Assembly (NCBI RefSeq): GCF_000151315.2
Contig: NW_011887302.1
Location: 310,001 to 374,000, forward strand
DNA from: Capsaspora owczarzaki ATCC 30864
Lineage: Eukaryota; Opisthokonta; Filasterea
Length of the DNA stretch: 64,000 bases
Direction: 5' to 3'
Part shown: positions 9,801-21,293 of the stretch, piece by piece
How the letters are laid out: the number at the start of each line of letters is the position of its first letter
Numbering within the stretch: the stretch's first letter is position 1
Made by a program: the position numbers and the translations under genes
The notes under the pieces: model-generated
Database searches by the model: none
Told to the model about the DNA's origin: nothing
The model's input: only the letters and a program-made list of their open reading frames with translations

Positions 9801-12722
9801 AGTGCTTGAGACTTGACACGTGACACGCAATACAAGCAAGGTTAATATTTGGCCTTTGCAGACAGAAATGGACCAATGTGCGGCAGAAAAACATACTGCA
9901 GAGTCGTAAGCGTCTTGTTCTGCCGAAGAGCATCCGCAATGGCCTGCGCACCGGCATCACCAAATCGACTGTGATCCAGACTGTATCCGATTGTGAGAAT
10001 TCCAAAGCACCATGATCATTAGCAGTGATAGCGTCGAACCGGCATGACAGATTGCAAACATACTTGAGTGTGGTCAGTGTGGTGTTGCTCTTGAGTGCTG
10101 TAGCAATCGCCTGCGCTCCGGCTACTTCCATTGCGTTTCCCATAAGTCTACTCCCAAAGCGGTGAGCCATACCATCGAATACCACAACAAAGCACGGCAT
10201 TCATCAACACAAAGCGAGGAGCTCGTACGAGAGTGTCGTGAGAGAAGTGTTTTGCGCGAGCGCTTCTGCAATTGCTTGGAATCCAACGCTGTTCAATCTA
10301 TTGTCGCCCAGACTATAATCAACGTGTGAGCATGCGGTATTAGGCAGCCGTGATTGCCTCGATTTTCGTTCTCTTCATCTTTCTGCTTTTTGTTTGGGGT
10401 GGGGGGATAAAGGTAGGAGCTGTCACGTACTCAAGTTCAGTCAGCGTCGTGTTCACTTGAAGCATCCGTGGTAGCGCCGCCTGCGTGCCACAACCGAGAA
10501 TGATATTGTTGTTCAAACTGCGAGCAGTGCAGTGAGCGACAGGGCAAATGAAACAGCAGGTGCAGTTACAAAGACATGGATTCAGTCAAAATGAGAAGGG
10601 AGGATCATACTTGAGGGAGGACAACGTCGTGTTCTGCTCGAGCGCGTGAACAATCGCTTCAACTCCAGCATCTCCAATCGAACACCAATACAGCCTGTGG
10701 CAATTGATGTCAGCGATGGCATAACAACGCAGCAGTGGAACCCAGAGTCACAACATCCATCCGGCAGAACGTACGAAAGCGTGGTCAGCGTCTTGTTGCA
10801 CACCAGAACATCAGCGATCGCAAGTCCGCCAGCTTCGCCAATCTTGTTGTTATCCAAACTATTACAATGAAGTGAGCAACACATACCACAACAACTCCAA
10901 TAATGATGTTAAGCAATGAATTAACACGAGAGTGGCACTGACACAAGCGTAGTCAATGCCGAGTTGCTCTTGAGTGCCTCTCCAATCGCTTGCGTTCCAG
11001 CGCTGCCAATGTCGTTGCAGATCAAGCTGGTGACCATGACATGAGAATCAATAATTCAATATTCGATTCAACTTATCAGCGAACAAGCAACTAGCAGAAG
11101 AGGAAGAGAGTGGAATCCGTACCGGAGTGCAGTCAAAGTGGTGTTTGGTTTCAGCGCTTCTCCAATCGCTTGAGCTCCAAAGTCTCCAATCTGAGGACCA
11201 TACAACCTGACCCAACAGACAGACATGGTTAGATTGATGTTCGCAATCAGACACGGAAGTGGTCAGCATGAGAGGGAAGAAGCATACACGAGCGTGGTCA
11301 GTGTCGAGTTTTGCTTCAGGATGGCGGCAATCGGGTTTGATTCTGCCGAGTCGAATTTACCCGAGTGTAAACTGTTACCACACAATGAGCGACGCCATCG
11401 AAACAAATGGAGCGTTTGCAATGGTAAACTCGAATGCAATCAAAATGCGAAGTGGTGCGTACTGGAGCGTGGTCAACGTGGCGTTCTGCGTCAGTGCCTT
11501 TGCCATCGATCGCGCTCCATTGGCATCGAGGTAACCCCTGTCGTCACACGGTGAGCCAATTACCTCACATAAGCAACACGGGCAAATGGTGCAACAACAA
11601 CTTACGAGAGTTCAGTCAGTGTGGTGCTTTGCGTCAGTGCATCGGACATTACTGCGTCAATGTAATTTTGAGTCCTGTTATCATAAAGCAAAGTAGTGAG
11701 CGAGTGGGCTTTGTACAGCTGCCATTACCATGGCATCGGCAAATGGATCCGGCGTTGCATACCGGAGTGTCGTCAGCGTTTTGTTCTGCACTAACGCTGC
11801 CGCAATCGGCTGCATTCTAGCATTCTTGAAGTCAATCACACACTCGCCCAAGCTGATGCCATACGGTGAGTCAAGGCATCAAACAAACATGGAGTTAGCA
11901 GAAGCCGACAAGTACATACTCGAGCGTAGTCAGTGTGGTGTTTTGCAGGAGAGCTTCACCAATCGCTTCCTCCCTGCTGAGCTTCTTGCTGTCCTGGTTG
12001 TCGTCGTCCTCGCCAGCAGTGTCGTCCTCGCAGTCCTCGTAGTCGCCGTCGTCAGCATCGTCAGCATCCGTTTGACGAGCCTTCTTCTTGTTCTTCTTGG
12101 CTGTTGAGGTGTTCTCCCCGGCCAGTTCAGCAGCCCGACGCTTGCTGCGGATGGTTGTGGGGACGCCACTACTGGAAGCTGAGCTCGTCTTGCCAGTACG
12201 CGCAATTGCAACCTGAATGGGTTTGCGAGCACGAAGATGGTAGCTCACAGTCTGAGATCCTTGGTTGGTTGGTGCAGTGGCCTTCTTCTGAGCGGTCTGG
12301 CGTTATGTGAAAAATCAAACAGTAGGAATCACAAACGAAGCAAACAAGATGTCAGTGACGAGTTAGTGGACTGGCATTACGTCTCACAACTCTTGGGCAG
12401 GCGGCACCTTGCTCAGCGGCTCTGAGATTGAAGTGGCAGGGACAGGTGCGGCTGCCTTGCTGGCCTTGCCTCGCGGAGCAGCAATAGTAGTACTAGCCAC
12501 TTGTACTGCTGGTGTAGCAGCAGTGGCAGCAGCAGCAGTAGCAGCACGGGCAGCAGCTCGCTTGGGTTTGGGTGGATCGACCTCCATTGGCGCGACCACA
12601 CGATCGTCCTCCGCTGCGTCGGTGCTACTGAGGCGACTGCTGGTCTTTGGCCTGGTGGCTCTTGCAGCGCGCACAGGAGTAGGAGTCGGAGCGGGAGCAG
12701 CCGAGGGCGCCTTCTTAACCAT
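6876..12722 (-). CDS. Giant RI-type leucine-rich-repeat protein encoded by about 30 one-repeat exons
   Basis: The ATG at 12722 opens a basic Ala/Pro-rich N-terminus (MVKKAPSAAPAPTPTPVRAA). A second exon then reads through a lysine-rich, NLS-like stretch (KKNKKKAR) and an acidic stretch into the first repeat (LLQNTTLTTL). From about 11900 down to 6890 follow roughly 30 exons, mostly 84 nt, each coding one 28-residue ribonuclease-inhibitor-type LRR (consensus L-x-x-N-x-I-G-x-x-G-A-x-A-I-A-E-A-L-x-x-N-x-x-L-T-x-L). Introns of about 60-110 bp always interrupt the same codon near the end of the repeat (phase 2). Donors on the plus strand appear as acatac or cgtac near 11922, 11757, 11604, 11458, 11284, 11121, 10940, 10770, 10608, 10430, 10226, 10060, 9893, 9724, 9567, 9418, 9242, 9077, 8913, 8757, 8575, 8417, 8083, 7925, 7756, 7562, 7398, 7230, 7064 and 6890. 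There is no signal peptide, so a nuclear or cytosolic binding scaffold is likely. The 3' end is tentative. Confidence 0.85.
8180..8490 (-). other. Degenerate portion of the LRR exon array
   Basis: The regular period of about 165 bp breaks here. The exon at about 8417-8489 reads LRGWNNYNPEFERE and lacks the Gly-Ala and NTTLTTL signature. No recognisable repeat exon occupies the next expected position near 8250, where only donor- and acceptor-like fragments remain. This looks like local decay within an otherwise regular array. Confidence 0.5.
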
Positions 12723-12812
12723 TTGGGAAAAAAAAAAAGAAAAAAAAAAAAAACGGTGGAGAAAAAAAAATCAAAACCGACTGAATATCAGGACAAATCC
12801 ATTTAATGTGAA

Positions 12813-13148
12813 GGGTGCCTAACGTTTCGATCTCACGCCTGTCCTCTGGACGCCATTGCCCTGTTCTCACAAATTTCATGTAGTTGTCCTCATTTGAGTA
12901 ACTTGCCACAGAGGGGGGCTGGCAGAGCCTTCCTGAGCCGACTTCGATTTGGCTGGCGCAGCATTGCGACAACTCGCAAATCGAAAACGGGTGTCTAACT
13001 CCGGTTGAAGAATCTCGTCCATTCGGGGACGGCTTCCGCGCCGCGCTCCCCGACAAGCCAAATGGCAAATCGTGCTTCAAAAAGAAGCGGTGAAAGAAGA
13101 CCGACACGGTCGAGGGCGCTCCGACGAAACTGCCGGAGTTAGGCACCC
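12813..13148. mobile_element. Short element with perfect 11-bp terminal inverted repeats (MITE-like)
   Basis: The segment begins gggtgcctaac (12813-12823) and ends gttaggcaccc (13138-13148), exact reverse complements. It is 336 bp long, has no convincing reading frame, and sits between two minus-strand genes. A near-copy of the end, cgggtgtctaactccgg, occurs internally at 12988-13004, oriented like the left end. No clear target-site duplication is visible (flanks tgtgaa and aaaaaa). The size and ends suit a non-autonomous DNA transposon; the superfamily cannot be assigned. Confidence 0.5.
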
Positions 13149-13797
13149 AAAAAATGGCCTGTTGTTCGACCGAACCGAGGCACTTTCACTCTACAATACA
13201 AAATCTTAGTAAGTTGGATCGAAATCAAACAAGCACAGCGGATCTCTAGCGCGCCGCGGACTGCAGGCACAACGGGCAGATGATTTCGAGCAGGTGCCCC
13301 GAATTCCACTGTATCGCCCTCTGACCCTGCCAAGCACCATACAGTGTATTGATGTGCGAAAAACGGCATCTGGTGTCAGTCTGCTGAGATGGAAGCCTTG
13401 GGTGAGTCATTTGAGGGAGAAACTCCACAATATTTGATGTGAGTCGTTTCAGCGCCAGCCGCTCGATACGATAGCATCATGTCTGCCACAGATTCATACA
13501 ACAAGAATGAGGAATTCGCATCGAACAAGGTCTTCCGCACATTCCGAGCGACTTTGTTTGCGTGTTGATCTCATCACCGCTCGTGAAAAGCACAATCAGC
13601 GTTTTTCCTGAAATTCCTCTGTCAGGGCTATTGCAGCTATCGAGCATCACAACGTCGATCTACTCTCGAATAAGGAAGCAGCAACAGTGCAAAGCTAGAT
13701 CTAGTACCAACGAAAGTCTGTGGCTCCTTTGATATCACGGAATTTTCCAAGCAACACTAAAATGCGTTGCCCAAACCGAAAGGCTCAAATTTCGAGG
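13149..13797. other. Intergenic region without recognised features
   Basis: About 650 bp between the inverted-repeat element and the 3' end of the nuclease-fusion gene. Only short frames are present, none with homology I recognise. Confidence 0.5.
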
Positions 13798-16700
13798 TTA
13801 CAAGTCGTCGCGTTGTGAGGTCGCTTTATTGAGATGAAGGGAAAACAGGTGCACAAAAAAAACACTGGAGATCGCAGCCCGACGAGCAAGTTGTCCAATT
13901 GCCAGCGTGGCCGAAACGGACTTACCAACACTTGTCGGTGTTGGTATTCCATTTGCAAGTACGCTGACAGTCCGCCAACGTTCGTGATCCGAAGTAATTC
14001 TTTACATCTGCAAGGTAGGTTGGACCTATACCTTGCCCTAAACACAGGAGTTTCGCAGTTGCAGTCGCGTCCGCTATCTCCTGCTGAGTAGCGCCCCGCT
14101 TGTAAATCGGTTGGATTCTGTCGCAGTCAACACATTTGCATGTGTTACCGATGCATTCCATCGGAATCTGGCACTCGCTATCAAGAGTGCAGCGATCTGT
14201 TTCTTTTCGATTTCCGTAAGCTTGCTTGTCCCGATGGTGCAAATCAGGATTGAAGGTGCCAGTGTTTCCAATGTTGTTATGCTTGGCTGGGGCGAAAGCA
14301 GCTATCAGCTCGGATGTGAGATCGGGGTTGCAGTGTTGTCCAAACAAGGCGTTTTGTGGTAGGTTTAGCTCATTCTCGAGTGCTCCCAAACTCATGAACT
14401 CGACTGCCGAGTACAGAGTCTTAGGGGCCTGGGGTTGCCGCCGGGAAGGCCGGGAAGGCCGGGAAGGCTGGGAAGCCTGAGAAGCCTGCGATTCACCCGC
14501 TTTCCCGTTGTAGTGAGCATAAGCGGCGCCGCTTCCAACCCCTGGAATGCACATGGCAGTAAAAAACGGGCCGGTCGGAACAGGAATTCCAGTCGCTAGT
14601 GTTTCCTGGGAGGGTGTGCCAAGCGCGCCAGTCAGAAAAAAGACTTGTTGTTTGCCTTTGCTCTTGGCGAGAACAACCTCGCGGAAGGCCGTTTCGGCGT
14701 AGCTCCAATCACGTTGATTGAGCTCTGCGGCCATGGGGACAACGTTGATGTACGCAAAAGTGGAAAACGCAGCCGCGTACGACATGTTGAGGGGAGTATA
14801 CTGCGTGGGGTCCACAAGCGCAGCGATTGCGTTCGGGAACAGATGGCCTTTGTTCCAGGATTTGCCAACTTTTCTGTAGTCCTTGTCAGCCAAGCTCGAA
14901 GCCGAAGCACACATCTGCTGCGCTGGCACTATTCCCACATTAGGGAGTCGAGCTGGTGAACACAATTCTGTTGACACACGTGAGCAAGGCGAGACGTCTT
15001 CGTGACCTTAGAACGAGTTTACGCTTGGAACTTACCCAAATTATACATGAATGGGGTCTGAGGACGTGCAAGGCTTTGATGCGTCGTCTTCTGAATTTCA
15101 ACAGAATACGCCACGACTCTCGGTATTTTTGCTTTCGGATCAGAATCAAAATACGAAAGGTAGAAAAACCGTGGCGTGGCAGGAGCATGGGTTGGTTGTG
15201 CAGTGAATGTGGCAACCTGAGCCCTTTTTTTGTTGTGTTTTGCGTAGATCTTGTACGGCTTGCCGGGTGCGAACTCGGCGCAGATCTTTTTCAAGCCGGG
15301 ATATCCCGTCGTAGGCGTAGTGAGAGACAGAAGAAAAGGCGACTCTATCCCGCCAGCGAGATGATGCTTGCAATCGTTAACCGCGGAATTCAAGGATTTT
15401 CCTGTTCCAATGGCTTGTCAGCAAATGCAAAATGCTTCCAAAATCAAGCGCCAATAGCAGATCATCACTTACTATCGTGGCTAGAGGCGTCTTCGCTCAA
15501 TGCCATGCCTGCATCACCGCCTAAGACTTCATCGTCAGTTTGGTCGTCCTCGGCCCCATTTAATCTCATGGCCGCAATGAATGTCAGCTTGTCAAGCGCA
15601 CCGAAGCACCATTCAAGCGCGTGGCAGGTGGCATTGAGCATGATCATTGACCCTTGGATGCCTCTCAGCGCGAATTTCATGGCCACCTCGTGTGTAACGG
15701 GCGAGACATCCTTCGAACCAACAGGCCACCCAACACGTTCGCCGTTTGCGTACAATGCAAACAAGCACGGTCCAATGAAGCAATACTCGTCGCCATTATC
15801 CTCAGGGTCGAAGCGACGCTGATGCAACGATGGGAGTCGACCACGCGAGAACAGCTTACGCCACATGGACAGCTCCCAGTTGTTAAGCACCTCGTTGTGC
15901 CGAGCATCCGGCTGTAAGAGCGACTGTTCAAGCCCTTGGCAATACGGAATGTCAGAATGGTCCCAGACAAACTTGACATCAGCCGCGAACAGACTGTTGC
16001 TCAACACCGAGTCTTCGTTTGGCATGTTAATCTCCAATTGCCCGACGTTCGCATCCATTGAGTAGCGGGCTTTACTCAGTTGAGGGACAACATCGTCCAC
16101 CGGGCCGGCTGGACGCGTGAATTCCTCCCACTCGCTGCCGCTGGATTTCGTTGGGCGGAAAACCGTCGTTTTCACGAGCTCTTTGGATGATGACTGGAAA
16201 CGGTCCAACCACACTTCAAGATGAGCGCAGGGGGATAACTGATCCGGCAACGTGGGAAAGGTCACAGTAGCCGTTTTCCAGACGTCCTTGTTTGCAGAAT
16301 AGCTCCACAGCAAACCACAGCTAAAGATGGATTGCGGCTCGGACACAGGCACGCCATTGGTTTGCGAGGGAATGTACGGTTGCGAGGGAGAATTCGAACG
16401 AAGGTTGCGTTTTGTGCTGGGCATTGCTTGAGAATTAACAATCTCATCGTCATGTGGCTCAGTGTCGCCTTCTCTGGCTGAAAAAGTGCGCTTTTGGCCA
16501 GATTCGGGGTTGAGTTGTTGTTGCTGGATACGCGAAGCTGAACGGGTCCGGGCGCCCCGAGCTTGAGGGTGTTGCGGGGGAATGTACGGTGTTGGAGAAG
16601 GATTAAAGTCATCGTCAGGCTGAGGGTGGTCTTCAGATTCATCCATGCGTTGCTCGGCCAAAACCCGCTGCGGTCTTCTGCGCGCTTCTCGGCTATTTGA

Positions 16701-18203
16701 CAGCAGTCGTTGTTGGATACGCGAAGCTGAACGGGTCCGGTCGTCCCGAGCTTGAGGGTGTTGCGTCGTGTCAAAATACTGTTCCTGCTGGCGTGGTCGC
16801 GCGGGCAGTTGACGGGATGATTGACCGGGGCGGCCGCGCCTTGTTTGAAAACTGGAATCAGAATCAGCGTTTTTAGCCAGCGTGGCAGGGACCATTTCGG
16901 CAACCACAAGCTCGTTCAGAGAGATGGAGTGTGCAGACAGCATGGAGGTGCACAGCGCACTTCCGCTCAAGGCCGTGTCATTCACAAAGAACAGGTCGCC
17001 AATGCAGACAAGCTCTGCCTCAGTGCCACCGAGGATGCCAATCAACGCCGTGACAGCGCCGCCGGTTTGCCACCGACTGAGCAATGTCGGCTCAATTGAA
17101 GGCGACAGGGAGGTGCGGCTCCATGCTGGCGCCCACATCAGCCCTTGCGGGAAGCCTCGGTTCTTGGCGAGCAACCACCAGCCGCGAGCAAAGCGTGGGG
17201 ACGAGCCGGTGTCGCGCACGCCAAACACGCCAGGCACCTCAACAGTGCGCAAACAGTTGGCAGCAAGCTCAGCAAACGTGCCAGATGCAGCGAGACAACG
17301 TGCGAACGAGTCGGCAGCACCACGCAGATGGACGCTGCCTGCAGCCGTGGAGGGCGGCAGCCAGTTGGGACGCGCAAACGCTTGCATTGCCGCCGGCACG
17401 CCCTCTGAGAGCTCAAGCGCAGACACGAACGGATTGGTGGTCAACAGTGCGTCAACAATGGCTTGCACACCTGCTGACGCGTTCAGCGAGAGGCACAGGA
17501 TTGCGCCTTGAGCCGTGTCTTGGACGTCAAACCACACCGAGTTGGGGACACTGCGAGGCAGCGTGCTTGTGCGAGGGTCGATGGGAACAAGGCGTGGAAT
17601 GGTTGTTGTCAGCAGAAATCCGTTGGCGTCCTCCGCCGCGGTTTCCATTTCCTGGGGGTGGTGTTCAACAGCGAGAAGGCCGCTCAGGAAGGGCTTGGAC
17701 GTGCGGGGGCTTGAGCCAATGTCAGCGCCAACCCGGTCGAGCGGCGGTGCGTGCGACTCAAACACGTCCGAGCTCGGATCAAAGTTGCGCGCAGAGTGCA
17801 TGTCATGCTCGTTGGCAAAGACGACGTGGCTGGTCGAGCGGGAAGCATTGCTGCGCGCGTCAATAATGTTCTGCAGCGTGAGGACGAGCGGCGACTGCGC
17901 GTGCACGAGCAGCTGAGGGGGCAGCACCAGGCCGCGCTCGGAGCCCACACGGTTCGAGTCCATGTAGTAGAACGACGAGCCGCCGTCGTTGCGGAACACA
18001 AGCCAAAAGCCAACGTCCGAGTTGCCCACGCCGCGGCAATGCAGGCGAGGGATGGTGCTGCTGCTGCTGCTGCTGGCTTCAGCAATGCTCGCCACAAACA
18101 TGGCAGCGCAGATCAGCAGCAAGCCAAACAGCTGCAGCGGCAGTCGGTCGTGTCTCGGCATTCGAGGCAGATGATGATGATGAGTGCGAGTAAACAAACG
18201 CAT
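13798..18203 (-). CDS. Secreted fusion: DNase II-like domain plus DNA/RNA non-specific endonuclease
   Basis: Exons 15473-18203, 15036-15401, 13926-14967 and probably 13798-13864 join in phase (donor GATA|GTAAGT into GAAAATCC; donor TTGG|GTAAGT into AATTGTG), giving about 1400 residues. A signal peptide opens the protein (LFGLLLICAAMFVASIAEA). Residues ~55-460 resemble DNase II: GSSFYYMDS, SPLVLTLQNII, SHVVFAN, ANGFLLTTTIP and VCIGD ending in SGSALC. The two positions where DNase II carries catalytic His (H-T-K-G and D-H-S-K-W) read FLSG and LLSRW. A low-complexity RS-rich linker and an unrecognised domain follow. The C-terminal part matches the Endonuclease_NS/ENDOD1 fold, with WNKGHLFPN (general-base His) and AELNQRDWSYAE (metal-binding Asn and partners), and ends in a Cys-rich tail. 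A secreted or lysosomal nuclease is likely. The last small exon is uncertain. Confidence 0.72.
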
Positions 18204-18720
18204 GGCAATGGAAAGAGTGCAACAGAAGGAATTTGTTGGTTTATTGACACAAGGACAAAAAAAACAAAAAAAAAAAAAGCAAAAAAAACAAAAAAAGCAA
18301 AAAAAACAAAAAAAAAAACGCCAAGCGTTAAGCGTTGTTTGGCCTGTTTCGTTTCCGCTCTTCTGTCTTCTTTCGTCTTCGTGTTCTTGTACTGATTAGG
18401 ATTCAGAGGAAGATGAGTGCGTGCGTGCACACGCATGAGTGGGAAGAGTGCAAGTGTTTTGTGGTCTTATCACGATTGGTTTTTTTTTTCCGAGTGTTTG
18501 GGGTGGGTTTTTTTTTGTGGGTTTTTTTTTTTTTTTTTTTTTTTTGCTTTTCGCCATTCTTTCTTTCGTCGTCTTTTGTCTGCTTTCGTCTTCTTCCGTC
18601 TGCTTTCGTCTTCTTTCATCTCCTTTCGTCTTCTTTTTCTGATTCCACCTCGAAGAAGATGAGTGCCTACAAGCACACTCGTGGAACGAGTGCACCAAAT
18701 GTCAAGTGTTTTTTTTTTTG
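18172..18720. repeat. Imperfect tandem triplication of a promoter/start-codon unit
   Basis: A motif of about 45 bp (gatgagtgc, then cacacgcatg-like, then aagagtgcaa) recurs near 18178-18222, 18411-18455 and 18657-18700, about 240 bp apart. Each copy is followed by T/A-rich sequence (compare ttgttggtttatt at about 18232 and 18734) and TCTTC-rich sequence. The first copy contains the ATG of the nuclease-fusion gene on the minus strand. The second copy also encodes an ATG with a similar peptide (MRVHARTHLP versus MRLFTRTHHH). Confidence 0.6.
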
Positions 18721-19181
18721 AATAAATTTTTTGTTGGTTTATTTTTTTTAATTTTTTATTTTTTGGTTTGTGTTCCTCTGCCGCTTCTTCTGACTCTCAA
18801 TCGCTCGCCGCTCGCGCTCCGTTCCGCCTTGAGACGACCACACACGCATGCAAGTGCCTTGTGTGCTGCTGCTCGTGGAGCGACAACGCTCGTCATTATC
18901 TTATCGTTTTGAAAAAACCGTTCCACATTTGAAATTCAGCTCAGTCCTTTACTTTTCTTCTTTTTTTTTTCTTGTCCTCGCTTGGATCTCTGGTCGCTTT
19001 TGGGTATTCTTTTCGAGCCACACTCTGTTGCCTTGTCTGTACGTGAAATCCTGTGACTGGCGCGTGCTGATGCAGAGCGGATTGCCTCATGGCTTTGATC
19101 GTTTGCTTGATCTTGTTTTTTTTTTCTTTCTCTTTTTTGCATTTTTTTTTAAAAGGTGTGCTTGTTCATTCAACCACAAAC
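18721..19181. other. Divergent promoter region upstream of the LRR/Cys-rich gene
   Basis: T-rich sequence between the triplicated unit and the next plus-strand ATG. No coding sequence is supported. Several T tracts of 8-10 nt lie just upstream of the start codon. Confidence 0.5.
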
Positions 19182-21293
19182 ATGAGGCGAGCCACGCGGT
19201 CACCCGTTTGGTGGCTGTTGAGCCTGCTGGTCGTCGCCCGGGTCTCCTCTGGGCAAGAGCAAGCCGCATGCACTTTCTGCACGTGCGTCGGATCGCCCGT
19301 TATCGAGGTCAAAAATTGCAACGACGCACTCATCACCATTCCCTCCAATATTCCAACCACGGTGAAAAACATGTAATTTTTTGTTAACAAAAGAAAAAGA
19401 AAGCATCGAAACGTTGTTGAGTTGATTGCAGCTCAACTCGATCATCCTGGTGGACAGGTGGATTGATAACACGTTCATTCGGTTTATTCGACCCGCTGCA
19501 TTCCGTGATCTTTCTTCGCTGACTGTGCTGTAAGCCTGAGATTTGATCTGGCATGTTTTATGGAAAGGCAACTGACTTGCACTGGTTTGAACGCTTTTTT
19601 TTATGTGTTTTTGTCAATCTAAAAAGCGGCTTGTATGGGAACCAAATTTCGGTCATCCCTGCCAATGCTTTCTCCGGCCTTGAGGCCTTGCAAGTCCTGT
19701 AAGCGATCGTTGCCTCCTTGCCAAGCTTTGGACCGATTGCAGCTCAATATTTGCCCACTTCACAGGGACTTGCGCTACAACGGCATTTCCGACCTGTCCG
19801 CGAGAGCGTTTACAGGCCTTTCAGCGCTGACATTACTGTACGATCATTGCGCGTGTTGATGATGTCTTGATGATGAGACCTGCACCAATGAGAGCCGCTC
19901 ACTTTGCGCAATGCTATTCAGCGATTTGTCTGCTACCGGTCTCACACAGGTTCCGCGCGGAATGTTGGCTGGCCTTACTTCTCTGCAACGTTTGTACGCT
20001 AGCCGTGTCTTTGAGGAATCAACATTTCGCGAAGGGGGGACAATCCTAACTCTCGCGTCTTGACAACAGGGAATTGCAGAACAACTTGCTTTCTACCTTG
20101 CCTCCTGGGTTGTTCCAGAATCTGTCTGCACTTACACAAGTGGATTTGTCAGGGAACTCGTTTGGCGCGGTTGCCCCTCCCAGCACGTACCGAGTCTTAA
20201 CCAGCTTGTATCGTAAGGCATGCATGACGTTGCTGTGTTTCGACCTGTTTGTCAAATGTTAACTTTTTGTCACGATTTTGGCCTCTTAGAGTGTGATGCA
20301 GCGTGTGCCACTTGCTATGGAGCGGGCCCAGATGCATGCTGCGCCGCCTTCTGCCTCTCATGCAACTCGACCAATTGCACATCGTGCTATGTCGGTTCCG
20401 TCATGGTGGACGGTGTTTGTGGCCCACCGGCACCTCTTCAGATCATTGCTGCCAGCTTCCCCGCCACAGCTTTGGAAGGCAACGAAATTCAAGGAGTTAT
20501 TACCCTCCACAATTATGGGAATACCTCGTTGGACAACGTTAAGTTGGGAATGTACCCCGGGTACGGTCTGCAGCTGGACCTGTATGATCAGCAACAACCT
20601 ACCTATTGCAGCTCAAGTTCAACAAGAGAGGGGGGGGGGGGCATCGTCGCTTGACAATAAAATCGACGAAGAGAGACGGGATTCCCTTGCTGCAGGTCAA
20701 ACTCTTGCATTCCCTGTCAAATTCAATCTTCAAGGTCGCGAGTTGTTGCCCCTGATCTTTTTCGCTCTTTTCGACTCTTGGTCTCTGCTCGTTCAAGATA
20801 CCAGCGACTCTGTCGGTGTGATTCGGCTCATTAGTCGTGAGTGATTTGTTTTGTTTTGTTCTTTGTTTGTTCTGTTGTTGGTCGTTTCTTTTTTTGTTTT
20901 TGAATTGCTGACGCGTTTCCTTTACGTTTCTCTTTGCAACGCTATTCTTGTTGGCCAATCAGCTCAAGCAAACAAACTTGTTGTTTCTCCAATCGCCATT
21001 TATGGGGAGCTAGTATGCCCCCCCCCATTGGCCAATCAACCAGATGCCTGAACTCATGCTTCGGGGGCCGGGTGGAAAAAGACCTTGTCCCCCCTCGACA
21101 CAAACGCCGTTATGGATCGTTTTCAGCTTTGCGCTCTTTGCTACGGGCGGTCGAGTTACACTGCTTAATGTCACCCACGGGGCTTCCAACCCGGCGCCGG
21201 CCCAGGAATCGTGGTTTCAACTCGCCAACCTGCTCCTCTTTCTTGAACAAGGATTCTTAACCTGAAAAACGAACCGAGATCCCACCCGTTGTC
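19182..21293 (+). CDS. Secreted or surface LRR and Cys-rich protein, running into the assembly gap
   Basis: The ATG at 19182 begins a signal peptide (WWLLSLLVVARVSSG) and a Cys-rich LRR cap. Exons 19182-19372, 19458-19529, 19627-19698, 19766-19837, 19922-19993 and 20070-20212 follow. Exons 2-5 are each exactly 72 nt and encode one 24-residue LRR (for example LGLYGNQISVIPANAFSGL), all phase 2. The next exon encodes a Cys module (CDAACATCYGAG, then CNSTNCTSCYVG) and a beta-rich domain (LEGNEIQGVITLHNYGNTSL), like the additive repeats of surface proteins. The frame changes at a 13-nt G run near 20628-20640 and again near a C run at 21016-21025, just before the N gap at 21294. These are most simply read as homopolymer errors in a poorly assembled stretch. 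The C-terminus is unknown; it could be continuous with the frame that resumes after the gap. Confidence 0.7.

Noticed and set aside
6876-12248. CRISPR-like regular spacing of repeats about 165 bp apart
   Set aside because: The repeats are 84-nt divergent coding exons with splice sites and encode LRRs. They are not short identical direct repeats.
12715-13146. Minus-strand frame across the terminal-inverted-repeat element
   Set aside because: It begins inside the inverted repeat, ends in a translated A/T homopolymer, and has no recognisable domain such as a transposase.
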